A stretch of DNA of 64,000 nucleotides from Aphanothece sacrum FPU1 (GTDB lineage Bacteria > Cyanobacteriota > Cyanobacteriia > Cyanobacteriales > Microcystaceae). How positions within the stretch are numbered: position 1 is the stretch's first letter; each line of letters begins with the position of its first letter. Shown here one piece after another: positions 26,650 to 35,996 of this stretch. A program made the position numbers and the translations under genes. Below the pieces are notes generated by a model. It was not told the origin of the DNA. It ran no database searches and saw only the letters and a list, made by a program, of their open reading frames with translations. The DNA is taken from positions 392,398-456,397 of the forward strand of contig NZ_BDQK01000017.1 of the NCBI RefSeq assembly GCF_003864295.1. Direction: 5' to 3'.

Positions 26650-27588
26650 TTAGAGAACAGAAAACTCCCCAAGAATTTTAACTTCAGGCTCTAATAAAAC
26701 AGACCAACGGGACTCTACTTGTTCCTGAACATGATGAATTAGCCGAAAAATGTCTTCAGCCGTTGCCTGACCACAATTAAGAATAAAATTAGCATGACGT
26801 TGAGACACTTCCGCATCTCCAAGACGATAACCTTTAAGTCCTAATTCTTCAATTAACCAACCGGCCGCATGGGGAGTGGGATTACGAAAAACACTGCCAC
26901 AACTAGGCTTATCATAGGGTTGAGAACTTTTACGCTGTTGTAAATTATTCTGGGTGGTAGCCATCACTTCTTCCCTAGTAAACCCAGGTTGCAGTTGAAA
27001 CGTTGCTTCAATCACCAAACGTTGATCTCCTTGTAAGGCAGAAGTACGATAACTGTAATTGAGTTGTTCTGGGGTCAAAGTTGCTACGGTTCCATTGGGA
27101 GAGACAACCAGCGCACTGACTAAACAATCAGCCGCAGATTGATTGTGAGCCCCGGCATTCATCACCACCGCACCGCCAACGGTTCCAGGGATACCTACAG
27201 CCCATTCTAAGCCACGCCAACCCAGTTTAGCTACTTGCCAAGCTACCTTTGCTATGGGTTCCCCTGCCGCCACTGTAATGCGTGCTGAGTCCATATCCAC
27301 TTGCCGATGACGTAAATGGCGGGTACTCAAAACCAATCCATCAATACCGCGATCGCTAATCAGTAGATTAGAACCAGCCCCTAAGAGCATCAGAGGTAAA
27401 TCTTGTTGTTGAAACCAGTCGAAGGTAGCTTGTAAATCTTCCCAAGTGCGGGGGGCCGCATACCATTCGGCTTTTCCTCCCACCCGATAGGAAGTATGGG
27501 AGGCTAGAGAAACATTAGGATAAATATGGTAATCACTGGCACACAGTTGGATAGGAGACAATGGGGGGCAGGATAAACTTAGGCTCAT
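26650..27588 (-). CDS. murB: UDP-N-acetylenolpyruvoylglucosamine reductase
   Basis: The 312-residue flavoenzyme reduces the enolpyruvyl group to make UDP-MurNAc, a cytosolic step of peptidoglycan synthesis. FAD-binding blocks are SYRVGGKAEWYAAP, LPLMLLGAGSNLLI and EWAVGIPGTVGGAVVMNAGA. KPSCGSVFRNP contains the catalytic Ser region of MurB, and the C-terminal Glu is in LLEPEVKILG. It follows murC on the same strand by 119 bases. Confidence 0.96.
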   Translation of the reverse strand: MSLSLSCPPLSPIQLCASDYHIYPNVSLASHTSYRVGGKAEWYAAPRTWEDLQATFDWFQQQDLPLMLLGAGSNLLISDRGIDGLVLSTRHLRHRQVDMDSARITVAAGEPIAKVAWQVAKLGWRGLEWAVGIPGTVGGAVVMNAGAHNQSAADCLVSALVVSPNGTVATLTPEQLNYSYRTSALQGDQRLVIEATFQLQPGFTREEVMATTQNNLQQRKSSQPYDKPSCGSVFRNPTPHAAGWLIEELGLKGYRLGDAEVSQRHANFILNCGQATAEDIFRLIHHVQEQVESRWSVLLEPEVKILGEFSVL

Positions 27589-27707
27589 GGGCTTAATGAC
27601 AAGTAGGAGAGGTCAACTGAAAGGGAGGACTGATAATCAAGAGAATTGTTTCCCAAGTTTTCGCTTAAAACTCGGAAAATTTTCCTTGGTTTAACGTAAT
27701 ATTGCCA

Positions 27708-29117
27708 TTAAGAAGGATCGTAACTGGCTATTACTTGGGGGATAATTTGATTGAGATTACCCGCTCCCAGAAACAGAACTAAATCCCCTGATTGGAGAAT
27801 TTCTGGCAATAATTGGGTTAAACTCGATAAATCGGGTTCGTAAATGACTTGAGAGTGATGTTGTTTAACTGCTTCGGCCACATCTTGACCTTGGAGATGA
27901 GAAATATTAGCTTCTCCGGCACTATAAATGTCCGTTAAGATGACCAAATCGGCCGCTTTGAAGGACGTAGCAAAATCCTCTAAAAAGGTCATAGTGCGAG
28001 TATAACGATGAGGCTGGAAGATAGCTACGACACGAGAGGAAGACTCAGAGCCTAATTTTGAACGAGCGGCTGAGAGAGTGGCTTGGATTTCGCTGGGATG
28101 GTGAGCATAATCATCAATAAAAGTAATTCCGTTACATTCTCCCCGAAACTCAAAGCGTCGTTTTGCTCCTTCAAATGACTCTAACCCTTGGGCAATGACA
28201 TCAAACTCCAGTCCTAGCTTACGTCCAACCGCGATCGCAGCTAAGGCATTACTAACATTATGTTCTCCAGGAATGGTTAGGTGCATTTGACCTAAATACT
28301 GGCCCCATTCCCAAACATCGGCTGTTGTACCATTGACATCATAGGTAATATTTTTAACGGTATAATCAGCTTGTTTAGCAGGATCAAGACTGTAAGTAAT
28401 CGTAGGATTTAATTGAGTGCTGATCCGTTCACAATCTAGACATCCCACTAGAATGTCACATTGAGACTCAAACACCTGAAAAATTTTCACCACATCTTCC
28501 AAACTTTCATAGTGATCAGGGTGATCGAGTTCAATATTAGTCACTACTCCAATATTAGGCCAATGTTTAGTTAACGAACCATCGGACTCATCTGCTTCAG
28601 CTACCAAATAATCCCCATTACCTAAACGGGCGTTTCCATCCCAGGCGGTCACTTCTCCTCCCACAATGATAGTAGGATCGAGTCCCCCCACCAACAGTAC
28701 ATAACCGATTAAACTGCTGGTGGTGGTTTTACCATGAGTACCAGCTACACCAATACTTTTATAATCTTTAATTAAAGCCGCCAAAACATCAGAACGGTGA
28801 AAAACCGGACAGCCTTTTTCTACGGCCGCCGTATATTCTGAATTATTTTGAGCGATGGCCGTTGAACAAATAACTTGAGGTAAAGGATCAGTACAAATTC
28901 CATCAAGAGGCTGAAAAAATTCTAAATTAGTTGGTTCTTGGCGGCTAAAGATGTGAGTTCCCACCGCTTCTAATCGTTCTGTAATATGACTTGACCGTAA
29001 ATCGGAACCAGAGACTCGAATCTGACGCTTGGCTAGGACATAGGCCAAGGCTGACATTCCGATTCCGCCGATACCAATGAAATGGAAAGGTCTTCCGCTA
29101 AAATCTACCGTTTTCAC
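27708..29117 (-). CDS. murC: UDP-N-acetylmuramate--L-alanine ligase
   Basis: The 469-residue Mur ligase adds L-Ala to UDP-MurNAc with ATP. The N-terminal UDP-binding fold FHFIGIGGIGMSALAYVLAK, the P-loop GVAGTHGKTTTSSLIGY, the central EADESDGSLTKHWP and the C-terminal domain FIDDYAHHPSEIQAT with VVAIFQPHRYTRT are all in place. It is transcribed divergently from gap2 across a palindrome-containing region and leads the murC-murB pair. Confidence 0.97.
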   Translation of the reverse strand: MKTVDFSGRPFHFIGIGGIGMSALAYVLAKRQIRVSGSDLRSSHITERLEAVGTHIFSRQEPTNLEFFQPLDGICTDPLPQVICSTAIAQNNSEYTAAVEKGCPVFHRSDVLAALIKDYKSIGVAGTHGKTTTSSLIGYVLLVGGLDPTIIVGGEVTAWDGNARLGNGDYLVAEADESDGSLTKHWPNIGVVTNIELDHPDHYESLEDVVKIFQVFESQCDILVGCLDCERISTQLNPTITYSLDPAKQADYTVKNITYDVNGTTADVWEWGQYLGQMHLTIPGEHNVSNALAAIAVGRKLGLEFDVIAQGLESFEGAKRRFEFRGECNGITFIDDYAHHPSEIQATLSAARSKLGSESSSRVVAIFQPHRYTRTMTFLEDFATSFKAADLVILTDIYSAGEANISHLQGQDVAEAVKQHHSQVIYEPDLSSLTQLLPEILQSGDLVLFLGAGNLNQIIPQVIASYDPS

Positions 29118-29199
29118 CGTTGCATCTCCTCACACACCACACTATTTAGAGTAAAACGTTTTAGTGAACTGTCCCGACGCTGACGCAAGCGTACAGCGA

Positions 29200-29282
29200 A
29201 AATGGGCTTCTTATTCAACAGATATTGATTACGGGTTATGATATCAAAAACTGACCCGTTAATCATTAAGATAGGCCCATTT
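29200..29282. promoter_or_regulatory. Long imperfect palindrome in the murC/gap2 divergent region
   Basis: Outer arms AATGGGC (29201-29207) and GCCCATT (29275-29281) and inner arms TGATTACGGGTTA and TGACCCGTTAATCA can form an 80-base hairpin. It lies 120-200 bases before gap2 and about 85 bases before murC, where it could act as an operator, leader structure or leftover repeat. Bases 29118-29402 contain no gene. Confidence 0.55.
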
Positions 29283-29402
29283 GCTTAAATAGGCAAAAAA
29301 AAATTATGGTTTGGGTATTAATAATTTTCAGTCTTTAGGGTATGATTGGGGTCATTAATAATGTTTTAATTGATTTAAGTAAGACACAGAGGGCAAGAAG
29401 CA

Positions 29403-30416
29403 GTGATTAGAGTAGCAATCAATGGGTTTGGGCGTATTGGACGTAATTTTTTACGGTGCTGGTTAGGACGGGAAAATAGTCAGTTGGATTTAGTAGGGAT
29501 TAATGATACCTCTGATCCAGCAACTAATGCCCACCTGTTGAAATATGATTCGATGCTCGGCAAATTAAATGCTGACATCCAGGCAGACGAAAATTCCCTG
29601 ATTGTTAATGGCAAAACCATCAAGTGTGTTTCTGATCGTAACCCCTTAAACTTGCCTTGGGCGGAGTGGGGCGTTGATTTGATCATTGAAGCTACTGGGG
29701 TTTTTATTACGGATGAAGGGGCTTCTAAACATATCTTGGCTGGGGCCAAGAAAGTCTTGATCACCGCTCCTGGTAAGGGTGCTAATATAGGTACTTTCGT
29801 TGTTGGTGTTAACCACGAAGACTACGATCACGACAAATTCAACATTATCAGTAATGCTAGTTGTACCACCAACTGTTTAGCTCCTGTGGTTAAAGTCCTG
29901 CATGAGAACTTCGGTATCATTAAAGGTACTATGACCACTACTCACAGTTATACTGGAGATCAACGTATTCTCGATGCTAGTCACAGAGATTTACGTCGGG
30001 CGCGGGCGGCGGCGGTTAATATTGTTCCTACTTCTACCGGTGCTGCTAAAGCGGTTGCTTTGGTTATTCCTGAAATGAAAGGCAAATTAAATGGAATCGC
30101 TATGCGGGTTCCTACTCCTAATGTTTCTGTCGTAGATTTAGTAGTGCAAGTTGAAAAAAGCACTATTGCTGAACAAGTCAATGAAGTGTTAAAAGAGGCG
30201 GCTGAAGGAAAAATGAAGGGTATTCTTGAATACAATGATTTACCTTTAGTTTCTTCTGACTATCGCGGAACTGATTCTTCTTCTATCATTGATGCTAGTC
30301 TCACCTTGGTTATGGGTGGGGATATGGTTAAAGTGATTGCTTGGTATGACAACGAATGGGGTTATTCTCAACGGGTTGTTGACTTAGCTGAAGTTGTTGC
30401 TCAAAAGTGGAAATAA
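29403..30416 (+). CDS. gap2: Glyceraldehyde-3-phosphate dehydrogenase, Calvin-cycle type
   Basis: The 337-residue protein uses a GTG start with GAGGG nine bases upstream. The NAD(P)-binding [17 protein letters not shown], the catalytic Cys154 in [12 protein letters not shown] and the substrate-binding [17 protein letters not shown] are complete. [20 protein letters not shown] is the pattern of cyanobacterial Gap2 and plant GapA/B, the NADP-using enzyme that reduces 1,3-bisphosphoglycerate in the Calvin cycle; Gap1 of glycolysis differs here. The CP12-binding C-terminal extension of GapB is absent, as expected. An intrinsic terminator follows. Confidence 0.96.
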   Translation: MIRVAINGFGRIGRNFLRCWLGRENSQLDLVGINDTSDPATNAHLLKYDSMLGKLNADIQADENSLIVNGKTIKCVSDRNPLNLPWAEWGVDLIIEATGVFITDEGASKHILAGAKKVLITAPGKGANIGTFVVGVNHEDYDHDKFNIISNASCTTNCLAPVVKVLHENFGIIKGTMTTTHSYTGDQRILDASHRDLRRARAAAVNIVPTSTGAAKAVALVIPEMKGKLNGIAMRVPTPNVSVVDLVVQVEKSTIAEQVNEVLKEAAEGKMKGILEYNDLPLVSSDYRGTDSSSIIDASLTLVMGGDMVKVIAWYDNEWGYSQRVVDLAEVVAQKWK

Positions 30417-30455
30417 TCGACTTAGTGCGGTAAATTATCTATACCTGAAACTTAT

Positions 30456-30485
30456 CCCCCGTACTTTAAATCGGGGGTTTTTTTC
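30456..30485 (+). terminator. Intrinsic terminator of gap2
   Basis: A CCCCCG...CGGGGG stem with a 10-base loop is followed by eight T residues, 40 bases after the gap2 stop codon. Confidence 0.9.
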
Positions 30486-30566
30486 AACAATGAACAATAG
30501 ACATCTCCAAAAACAAAGATTTCACTGCGATGCTACAAGGGTTTGAGGTTAATTTCTGGAGATGTC

Positions 30567-30667
30567 TAATGGACAATGGATAATGGATAATTCATAATTC
30601 ATAATGGACAATGGATAATTCATAATTCATAATGGATAATTCATAATTCATAATTCATAATTCATAA
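30567..30667. repeat. Heptad array (TAATGGA / AATTCAT) running into a start codon
   Basis: Mixed 7-base units of GGATAAT, GGACAAT and TTCATAA types run directly into ATG 30667 (TTCATAATG). No purine-rich ribosome binding site remains before the permease start, so repeat growth may have changed its translation or the true leader. Confidence 0.85.
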
Positions 30668-31848
30668 TGTCTGTTTCTCTACCTCCTATTGTTCAAATTA
30701 GTCCTATACGTTGGATATACAAAAATCTATTTAGCACTTGGTATAACAGTCTTTTAACAGTTATTAGTCTGTTATTTGTATATTGGATAAGTTCAACTTT
30801 TTTGATTTGGGCCTTTACTCTAGCTCAATGGGGAGTCATTGGCGCAAATTTACGCTTATTTTTTGTTGGTCAATATCCCGTCGAATTATTATGGCGAACT
30901 TGGACAACTTTGGCGATTATTATGGGTTTAGGAGGTTTATCTTGGGGTCTATTAATTCGTAGTCAACCTCTATTTAATCTTATTAATTTAACCATTTTAG
31001 GAATTTTAGCAGCTTTGTCTATTTTTGTCGCTATTCCTGTCGGTATTCTGGCCACTCTTAAACTGCTAGGAATGCTAATTTTATTAGTTTTTATAGCATT
31101 TTTTGCACAAAAATTAGGTGAAAAAATTCCCACTCTAGTCACTTGGTTATCATTAATTTGGTTATCAAGTTTTTTTATTATTCTCTGGTTATTAGAAGGC
31201 GGATTATTTTTACGAACAGTTAGATTAGATGAATTTAGCGGCTTAATGCTTACGCTTTTAGTCTCTGTTGTCAGTATTGTTTTATCCTTTCCTTTTGGGG
31301 TTTTATTAGCATTAGGAAGACAAAGTTCTTTACCCGTAATTCGTTGGTTATCTATTGCTTATATTGAATTAATCCGCGCTTTACCTTTAATTGGTATTTT
31401 GTTTATGGCTCAAGTCATGTTACCTTTGATTTTACCCGAAGGAGTGCGTCTAGAAAGGGTTGTAAGAGCGATGGCTGGTGTTACTTTATTTAGTGCAGCT
31501 TACTTAGCAGAAAATGTGCGCGGGGGGTTACAATCCGTTCCTAAAGGACAAATAGAAGCAGCTAAAGCTTTAGGTTTAAATAGTGTTTTTGTTTTGACTT
31601 TTATCGTTTTACCCCAAGCATTAAAAGCAGTTATTCCTAGCATTGTGGGACATTTTATTAGTTTATTTAAAGATACTTCCTTATTAGCTATTGTGGGATT
31701 AGTAGATTTATTAGGAATATCTCAATCGATTTTAGGTAATCCTAAATTTATCGGTCGTTATGCCGAAGTTTATTTATTCATAGCAATTATTTATTGGGTA
31801 TTTTGTTATTCTATGTCTTGGGTAAGTCGTCAGTTAGAAAAAACATAA
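30667..31848 (+). CDS. Polar amino-acid ABC transporter permease
   Basis: The 393-residue inner-membrane protein has about eight hydrophobic segments. The permease domain starts near residue 195 (SGLMLTLLVSVVSIVLSFPF), with the substrate-pathway segment IELIRALPLIGILFM and the ATPase-contact loop YLAENVRGGLQSVPKGQIEA followed by AKALG. The long N-terminal half matches the AapM/NatH type, which pairs with a second permease, a binding protein and an ATPase for amino-acid uptake; none of these is adjacent. The start codon lies at the edge of a heptad array. Confidence 0.88.
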   Translation: MSVSLPPIVQISPIRWIYKNLFSTWYNSLLTVISLLFVYWISSTFLIWAFTLAQWGVIGANLRLFFVGQYPVELLWRTWTTLAIIMGLGGLSWGLLIRSQPLFNLINLTILGILAALSIFVAIPVGILATLKLLGMLILLVFIAFFAQKLGEKIPTLVTWLSLIWLSSFFIILWLLEGGLFLRTVRLDEFSGLMLTLLVSVVSIVLSFPFGVLLALGRQSSLPVIRWLSIAYIELIRALPLIGILFMAQVMLPLILPEGVRLERVVRAMAGVTLFSAAYLAENVRGGLQSVPKGQIEAAKALGLNSVFVLTFIVLPQALKAVIPSIVGHFISLFKDTSLLAIVGLVDLLGISQSILGNPKFIGRYAEVYLFIAIIYWVFCYSMSWVSRQLEKT

Positions 31849-31854
31849 AATAAC

Positions 31855-31930
31855 GGTTCTACTTTACTCTTAAACCCGCGTAGGCGGGTTTTGTGTTTAT
31901 AGCTTAACCCTTAAGGGTTTAAGTTTATTA
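31855..31930. repeat. Family A fragment with terminator-like hairpin
   Basis: GGTTCTAC at the left, AAACCCGCGTAGGCGGGTTT followed by TGTGTTT, and TTAACCCTTAAGGGTTTAA match the core of copies 2074 and 50413. It starts six bases after the permease stop, so it may end that transcript. Confidence 0.75.
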
Positions 31931-31967
31931 TTTTGGTTTTGAGTAGGTGGGAATAAATATAGAAATT

Positions 31968-32306
31968 ATGGCACTACAAAATCCTTTTAGCTTAAAAGAA
32001 GGCGATATTTTACCGATTCAAGTATTGTTCCAAGGGACATTAATTAATAATCCCTTAGTTGAATATTTAGGGCAAACAATTAGTGTTAGTAATAATGGAA
32101 TAGCATTGATTCCCATTGGTGCATCAGGATTGCAAGTTATTGAAGCAAGTTATACTGATCCTAACTCCAACAATCCACCGATTTCTTATGCAGCAACCTT
32201 GACCGCACAATCAGTTCTCGAACCCCAATCTTTAGGATTATTAACAGCAACAACGGCCTTAGGAATCAGTCAAATTTTGAATCGTCGAATGAAAAAGAAA
32301 GCTTAA
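31968..32306 (+). CDS. N-terminally truncated DUF4198-like protein
   Basis: From ATG 31968 the protein has 112 residues; a GTG at 31947 would add seven. LKEGDILPIQVLFQGTLI and GIALIPIGASGLQVIEASY resemble the C-terminal half of DUF4198 proteins, which are exported and often linked to Co/Ni uptake. No signal peptide or N-terminal half is present, and family A repeat DNA lies right upstream, so the 5' part was probably lost. The end is a PEP-CTERM-like tail: EPQSLG, a hydrophobic segment and NRRMKKK. It directly precedes the cobalamin riboswitch, which suggests a cobalt link. Confidence 0.6.
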   Translation: MALQNPFSLKEGDILPIQVLFQGTLINNPLVEYLGQTISVSNNGIALIPIGASGLQVIEASYTDPNSNNPPISYAATLTAQSVLEPQSLGLLTATTALGISQILNRRMKKKA

Positions 32307-32344
32307 CAATTGCTATCGTCAATAATCAGTAAAATGGAAAGAAT

Positions 32345-32482
32345 CAAGGGTTCTGATGGGGAACAGCCATCAGAGGTAACGGGGAAAACTCGGTGTAAGT
32401 CCGATACTGTCCCGCAACTGTGATTTTAAGATCAGTTATGAATCTTTTAATAACTGAGTGAAAGAGTCAGGATGCCCACCCT
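32345..32482 (+). promoter_or_regulatory. Cobalamin riboswitch
   Basis: The hallmark blocks appear in order: GGGGAAAACTCGGTGTAAGT, then CCGATACTGTCCCGCAACTG (the B12 box region with GCCNGCAACTG-like core), then GAGTCAGGATGCCCACC. It lies 36 bases before cbiX and should lower its expression when adenosylcobalamin is plentiful. Confidence 0.95.
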
Positions 32483-32517
32483 ATTGTTAACTGTTGTCAC
32501 TCATCTGCGAGGTATAG

Positions 32518-33483
32518 ATGATCACTCAAGCGTTTGCTTCCCCAACAGGGGAAATATTGCCCCCATTGCCCCTAAAACGACCTCTATTGATGATTGGTCA
32601 TGGAACTAGGGATCTCGATGGTAAACAAGCTTTTCTCGATTTTGTTGAAGCTTATCAAGCTTTAGATACGTCTCGTCCGGTTATTCCCTGCTTCTTAGAA
32701 TTAACAGAACCTTTGATACAAGAAGGGATTAAAGAATGTGTCGCTGCAGGTTTTACAGAAATGACGGCCCTACCCATACTATTATTTGCGGCCCGTCATA
32801 CGAAATTTGATGTCACCAATGCTTTAGATCACGCTAAACAACATTATCCCGGACTAAAGTTCCATTATGGACGACATTTTGGCAATACACCTCTGCTATT
32901 AGACCTTTGGCGATCGCGTTTAGCACAACTAGACACAGTAACCATCCCACCGGAAGATACAGTATTATTAATTGTGGGTAGAGGTTCGAGTGATCCCGAT
33001 GCTAATAGTGATGTCTATAAATTTTCACGTTTGTTGTGGGAAGGAAGTCATTATCGCACAGTAGAAACCTGTTTTATTGGTATTACTCATCCCCGTTTAG
33101 AAGAAGGGTTTGAACGGGCCCGACTTTATCAACCAAAACGCATTATTGTGTTGCCTCATTTCTTGTTTACGGGGGCCTTAGTTAAGAAGATTTTTGAGAT
33201 TTCAGCCCAACAACAAGGGCAGTATCCAGACATTGAATTGATTAATTTGCCTGAAATTGGTTTTACCTCTGAACTGTTTTCTATTGTACGAGAACGGGAA
33301 ATTGAAAGTCAACTGGGACAAACTCAGATGAATTGTGAAATGTGTAAATTCCGTCTCGTATCAGCTTCTGAGAATCATTCTCATGATCATCACCATCATC
33401 ATGATCACCCTCATTCTCATGAACCGGAAGATCCCTATGCCAATGTAGACAAATATCATCGAAAAATTTGGCAAGTTCCTTAA
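32518..33483 (+). CDS. cbiX: Sirohydrochlorin cobaltochelatase
   Basis: The 321-residue protein has two CbiX-type halves: [17 protein letters not shown] with the metal-binding His near residue 28, then [18 protein letters not shown]. It inserts Co2+ into sirohydrochlorin early in anaerobic B12 synthesis. The tail contains NCEMCKFR and then a His-rich stretch ([17 protein letters not shown]) that likely buffers metal; a CxxC motif near the end is seen in [Fe-S]-binding CbiX forms. A cobalamin riboswitch upstream supports the cobalt/B12 role rather than siroheme. GAGGT precedes the ATG. Confidence 0.95.
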   Translation: MITQAFASPTGEILPPLPLKRPLLMIGHGTRDLDGKQAFLDFVEAYQALDTSRPVIPCFLELTEPLIQEGIKECVAAGFTEMTALPILLFAARHTKFDVTNALDHAKQHYPGLKFHYGRHFGNTPLLLDLWRSRLAQLDTVTIPPEDTVLLIVGRGSSDPDANSDVYKFSRLLWEGSHYRTVETCFIGITHPRLEEGFERARLYQPKRIIVLPHFLFTGALVKKIFEISAQQQGQYPDIELINLPEIGFTSELFSIVREREIESQLGQTQMNCEMCKFRLVSASENHSHDHHHHHDHPHSHEPEDPYANVDKYHRKIWQVP

Positions 33484-33751
33484 GGATAAGGAGACTTTTG
33501 TCGGGGTAATTCATGAATTACCTCTGTAGGTTGGGTTGAGGAACGAAACCCAACTTACAATCTATGATCTAACTTGATTTTTAAATTCATAGATAAATAA
33601 TTGAGTATTGAATAATTTGTGAAACTGCCATCTTGCCTGTTATTTTTCATTAAAGATTATATTTTATTAATTAACCCGATTTGGTGTTGACGAAAACCCC
33701 CACTCAAGGTAGATAATAAAAGCAGCGTAATATTTTTTTAATAATCAGGCC

Positions 33752-34108
33752 ATGAACTCCTCTTTTCTCCCACCCGAAGATTTACCCCCTCCCGTCCCCA
33801 TTGACTATCCTTTACGACGCAAACTCGATGAAGTCGTCAGTAAATATTTTTACCAAACCTGCGATAGTCACACACAACGAGTATTATCTCAATGTGGATG
33901 GTATCTAACCACTTGTAACACCGCTTTAACCTTAGTAATTATTTGTCCAGATTCTCGCAGTAATTGGGAAGTTTTACAATATCTTCCCTCCTGTGGTAAA
34001 TACTTAAAAGAATTTGCAAATCTTGCCAAAATTCGAGTATATCCCGCACCAGGAGAAGGAACTGCTATGGAAGTTTGGGCAGGAGGACAAATCGCTTATC
34101 AAAATTAG
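33752..34108 (+). CDS. Conserved cyanobacterial protein of unknown function
   Basis: The 118-residue protein starts MNSSFLPPEDLPPPVPIDYP, a proline-rich lead, then has RRKLDEVVSKYFYQTCDS and LTLVIICPDSRSNWEVLQYL, and ends in a Gly-rich segment. No enzyme motif, signal or membrane helix is visible. It precedes the S15 hydrolase gene by 35 bases and could be co-transcribed. Bases 33484-33751 hold a GGGTTGAGGAACGAAACCC palindrome at about 33530-33550 and no gene. Confidence 0.6.
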   Translation: MNSSFLPPEDLPPPVPIDYPLRRKLDEVVSKYFYQTCDSHTQRVLSQCGWYLTTCNTALTLVIICPDSRSNWEVLQYLPSCGKYLKEFANLAKIRVYPAPGEGTAMEVWAGGQIAYQN

Positions 34109-34143
34109 TTTAAGCTAGAGATTAAACTAACAATTAAATAGGA

Positions 34144-35760
34144 ATGTTAAGCGTTAAACAAGAAACCCTATCAATGGTAACACGGGACGGAATTCGCCTG
34201 GATGCGGATATTTATTGTCCTGATAGTTCTGAATCTTTTCCTGTCTTGTTGATGCGGCAACCTTACGGAAGAAAAATTGCTTCAACAGTAGTTTATGCTC
34301 ATCCTATTTGGTATGCTTCCCAAGGGTATATTGTAGTTATTCAAGATGTACGGGGACGGGGAACATCTGAAGGAGAATTTGAACTTTTTACCGATGAAAT
34401 AGAAGATGGATTAGATACTATTAATTGGGTTTCTCAACTTCCAAAAAGTACAGGAAAAGTGGGAATGTATGGTTTTTCCTATCAAGGGATGACCCAATTA
34501 TATGCAGCTTCTGGTAATCATAAAGCCTTAAAAACAATTTGTCCTGCTATGATCGCTTATGATTTATACAGCGATTGGGCCTATGAAAATGGGGCTTTTT
34601 GTTTACAAGGAAATCTAGGATGGGCGATTCAACTAGCGGCAGAAACTGCTAGATTACAGGGGGATACTATCGCCTTTCAAAAATTATATCAGGCCTCTCG
34701 TAATTTACCTTTATATGATCCCATTCCTGCTAATCCAAATCTTTTACGAGAAGTAGCGCAAAATTCCTTTTATCATGATTGGTTAAATCATCCCTATCCT
34801 GATGATTATTGGGGAAATTTATCTCCTAAAAATCTCCTGCAAATGACCGATTTACCCATGTTACATATTGGAGGATGGTTTGATACTTATTTACGAGGTA
34901 CACTCAATCTTTATAAGGCAATGGTAAGTCGGAGTCAATTTCCTCAACATTTGATGATTGGCCCTTGGGGTCATCTTCCTTGGAGTCAAAAAGTTGGCTC
35001 TATTAATTATAGCAAAGAAGCGATTAGTTATGTCGATAAATATCAAATTCAATGGTTTGATTATTTTCTAAAAAACAAAAAAACTACCTTGATAAATTCT
35101 CCTTCTGTTAGCTTATTTGAAATGGGAACTAATCAATGGAGATATTTTGATTCATTTCCTAATAATCTTCATAATTCTTATTATTTATTTAGCCAAGGAT
35201 TGGCTAGTATTAGAGAAGATGACGGACAATTAATAGAGTCTCCCCCAATAGAATCAAGTAGAGATATTATCGTTCATGACCCTTGGCGACCTGTTCCATC
35301 TTTAGGAGGTCATGCTAGTATACCATCAGGATCATTTGACCGTTCTGATATTGATTGCCGTTCCGATGTTTTAACTTATACATCTGAACCGTTAAGGGAA
35401 TATTTATCAATTATTGGTGAAATTTTTCTTGAGTTATATTGTACGGCTGATACTCCAAGTTTTGACTTATGTGCAGTGTTATCTCAAGTTTATCCTGATG
35501 GGAGAGTTTATAATTTTACTCAAGGATATATTCGGGTTGACTCTGATGAAGTTCCTATTAAAATTCCTTTGCAAGCAACTTGTATAAGAATTGAGGCAGG
35601 AAATTGTTTAAGATTAAGTTTAAGTGGTGCTTTTTTTCCGGCTTATCCTATCAATACAGGAACAGAAAAATTGCCTAATGAAGAGCGATTAATTGATGCT
35701 ACAATTATTACATTAACGGTCAATTGTGGCGGTAATAAATCTTCTCAAATTATACTATAA
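34144..35760 (+). CDS. CocE/NonD-type alpha/beta hydrolase (S15 family)
   Basis: The 538-residue protein has the S15 peptidase/esterase layout: VTRDGIRLDADIYCPD, QDVRGRGTSEGEF, the nucleophile Ser in MYGFSYQGMTQL, Asp in HIGGWFDTYLRG and His in IGPWGHLPW, then a C-terminal jelly-roll (IGEIFLELYCTADTPSFDL). The family includes cocaine esterase, glutaryl acylases and X-Pro dipeptidyl peptidases, so the substrate is open. No signal peptide is seen. A family A repeat follows six bases after the stop codon. Confidence 0.88.
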   Translation: MLSVKQETLSMVTRDGIRLDADIYCPDSSESFPVLLMRQPYGRKIASTVVYAHPIWYASQGYIVVIQDVRGRGTSEGEFELFTDEIEDGLDTINWVSQLPKSTGKVGMYGFSYQGMTQLYAASGNHKALKTICPAMIAYDLYSDWAYENGAFCLQGNLGWAIQLAAETARLQGDTIAFQKLYQASRNLPLYDPIPANPNLLREVAQNSFYHDWLNHPYPDDYWGNLSPKNLLQMTDLPMLHIGGWFDTYLRGTLNLYKAMVSRSQFPQHLMIGPWGHLPWSQKVGSINYSKEAISYVDKYQIQWFDYFLKNKKTTLINSPSVSLFEMGTNQWRYFDSFPNNLHNSYYLFSQGLASIREDDGQLIESPPIESSRDIIVHDPWRPVPSLGGHASIPSGSFDRSDIDCRSDVLTYTSEPLREYLSIIGEIFLELYCTADTPSFDLCAVLSQVYPDGRVYNFTQGYIRVDSDEVPIKIPLQATCIRIEAGNCLRLSLSGAFFPAYPINTGTEKLPNEERLIDATIITLTVNCGGNKSSQIIL

Positions 35761-35765
35761 ATTAT

Positions 35766-35917
35766 GGTTCTATCGGACAAGTTATGCTAAATTATTACAA
35801 ATGATAGACCTTAATTCTTAAGAGTTAAGCTATACAAACAAAGGTTGCCTACGCAACCTAGAATGGCTGTCCGCGCAGGCGGACTTAGTCTTTATAGGAT
35901 CAGACATAAGGTCTGTC
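35766..35917. repeat. Family A repeat, copy with one intact end
   Basis: The left end GGTTCTATCGGACAAGTTAT is intact. Inside are TTAATTCTTAAGAGTTAA, GGTTGCCTACGCAACC and GTCCGCGCAGGCGGAC hairpins. The right side stops after CAGACATAAGGTCTG without the inverted end, so the copy is truncated or degenerate. Confidence 0.8.
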
Positions 35918-35996
35918 ATTAATTATTAATTAGTAGGGGCATAATTATCTATTATGCCCCTCAACAAATTAGAACTTAAAATAACTCTTGACTAAT

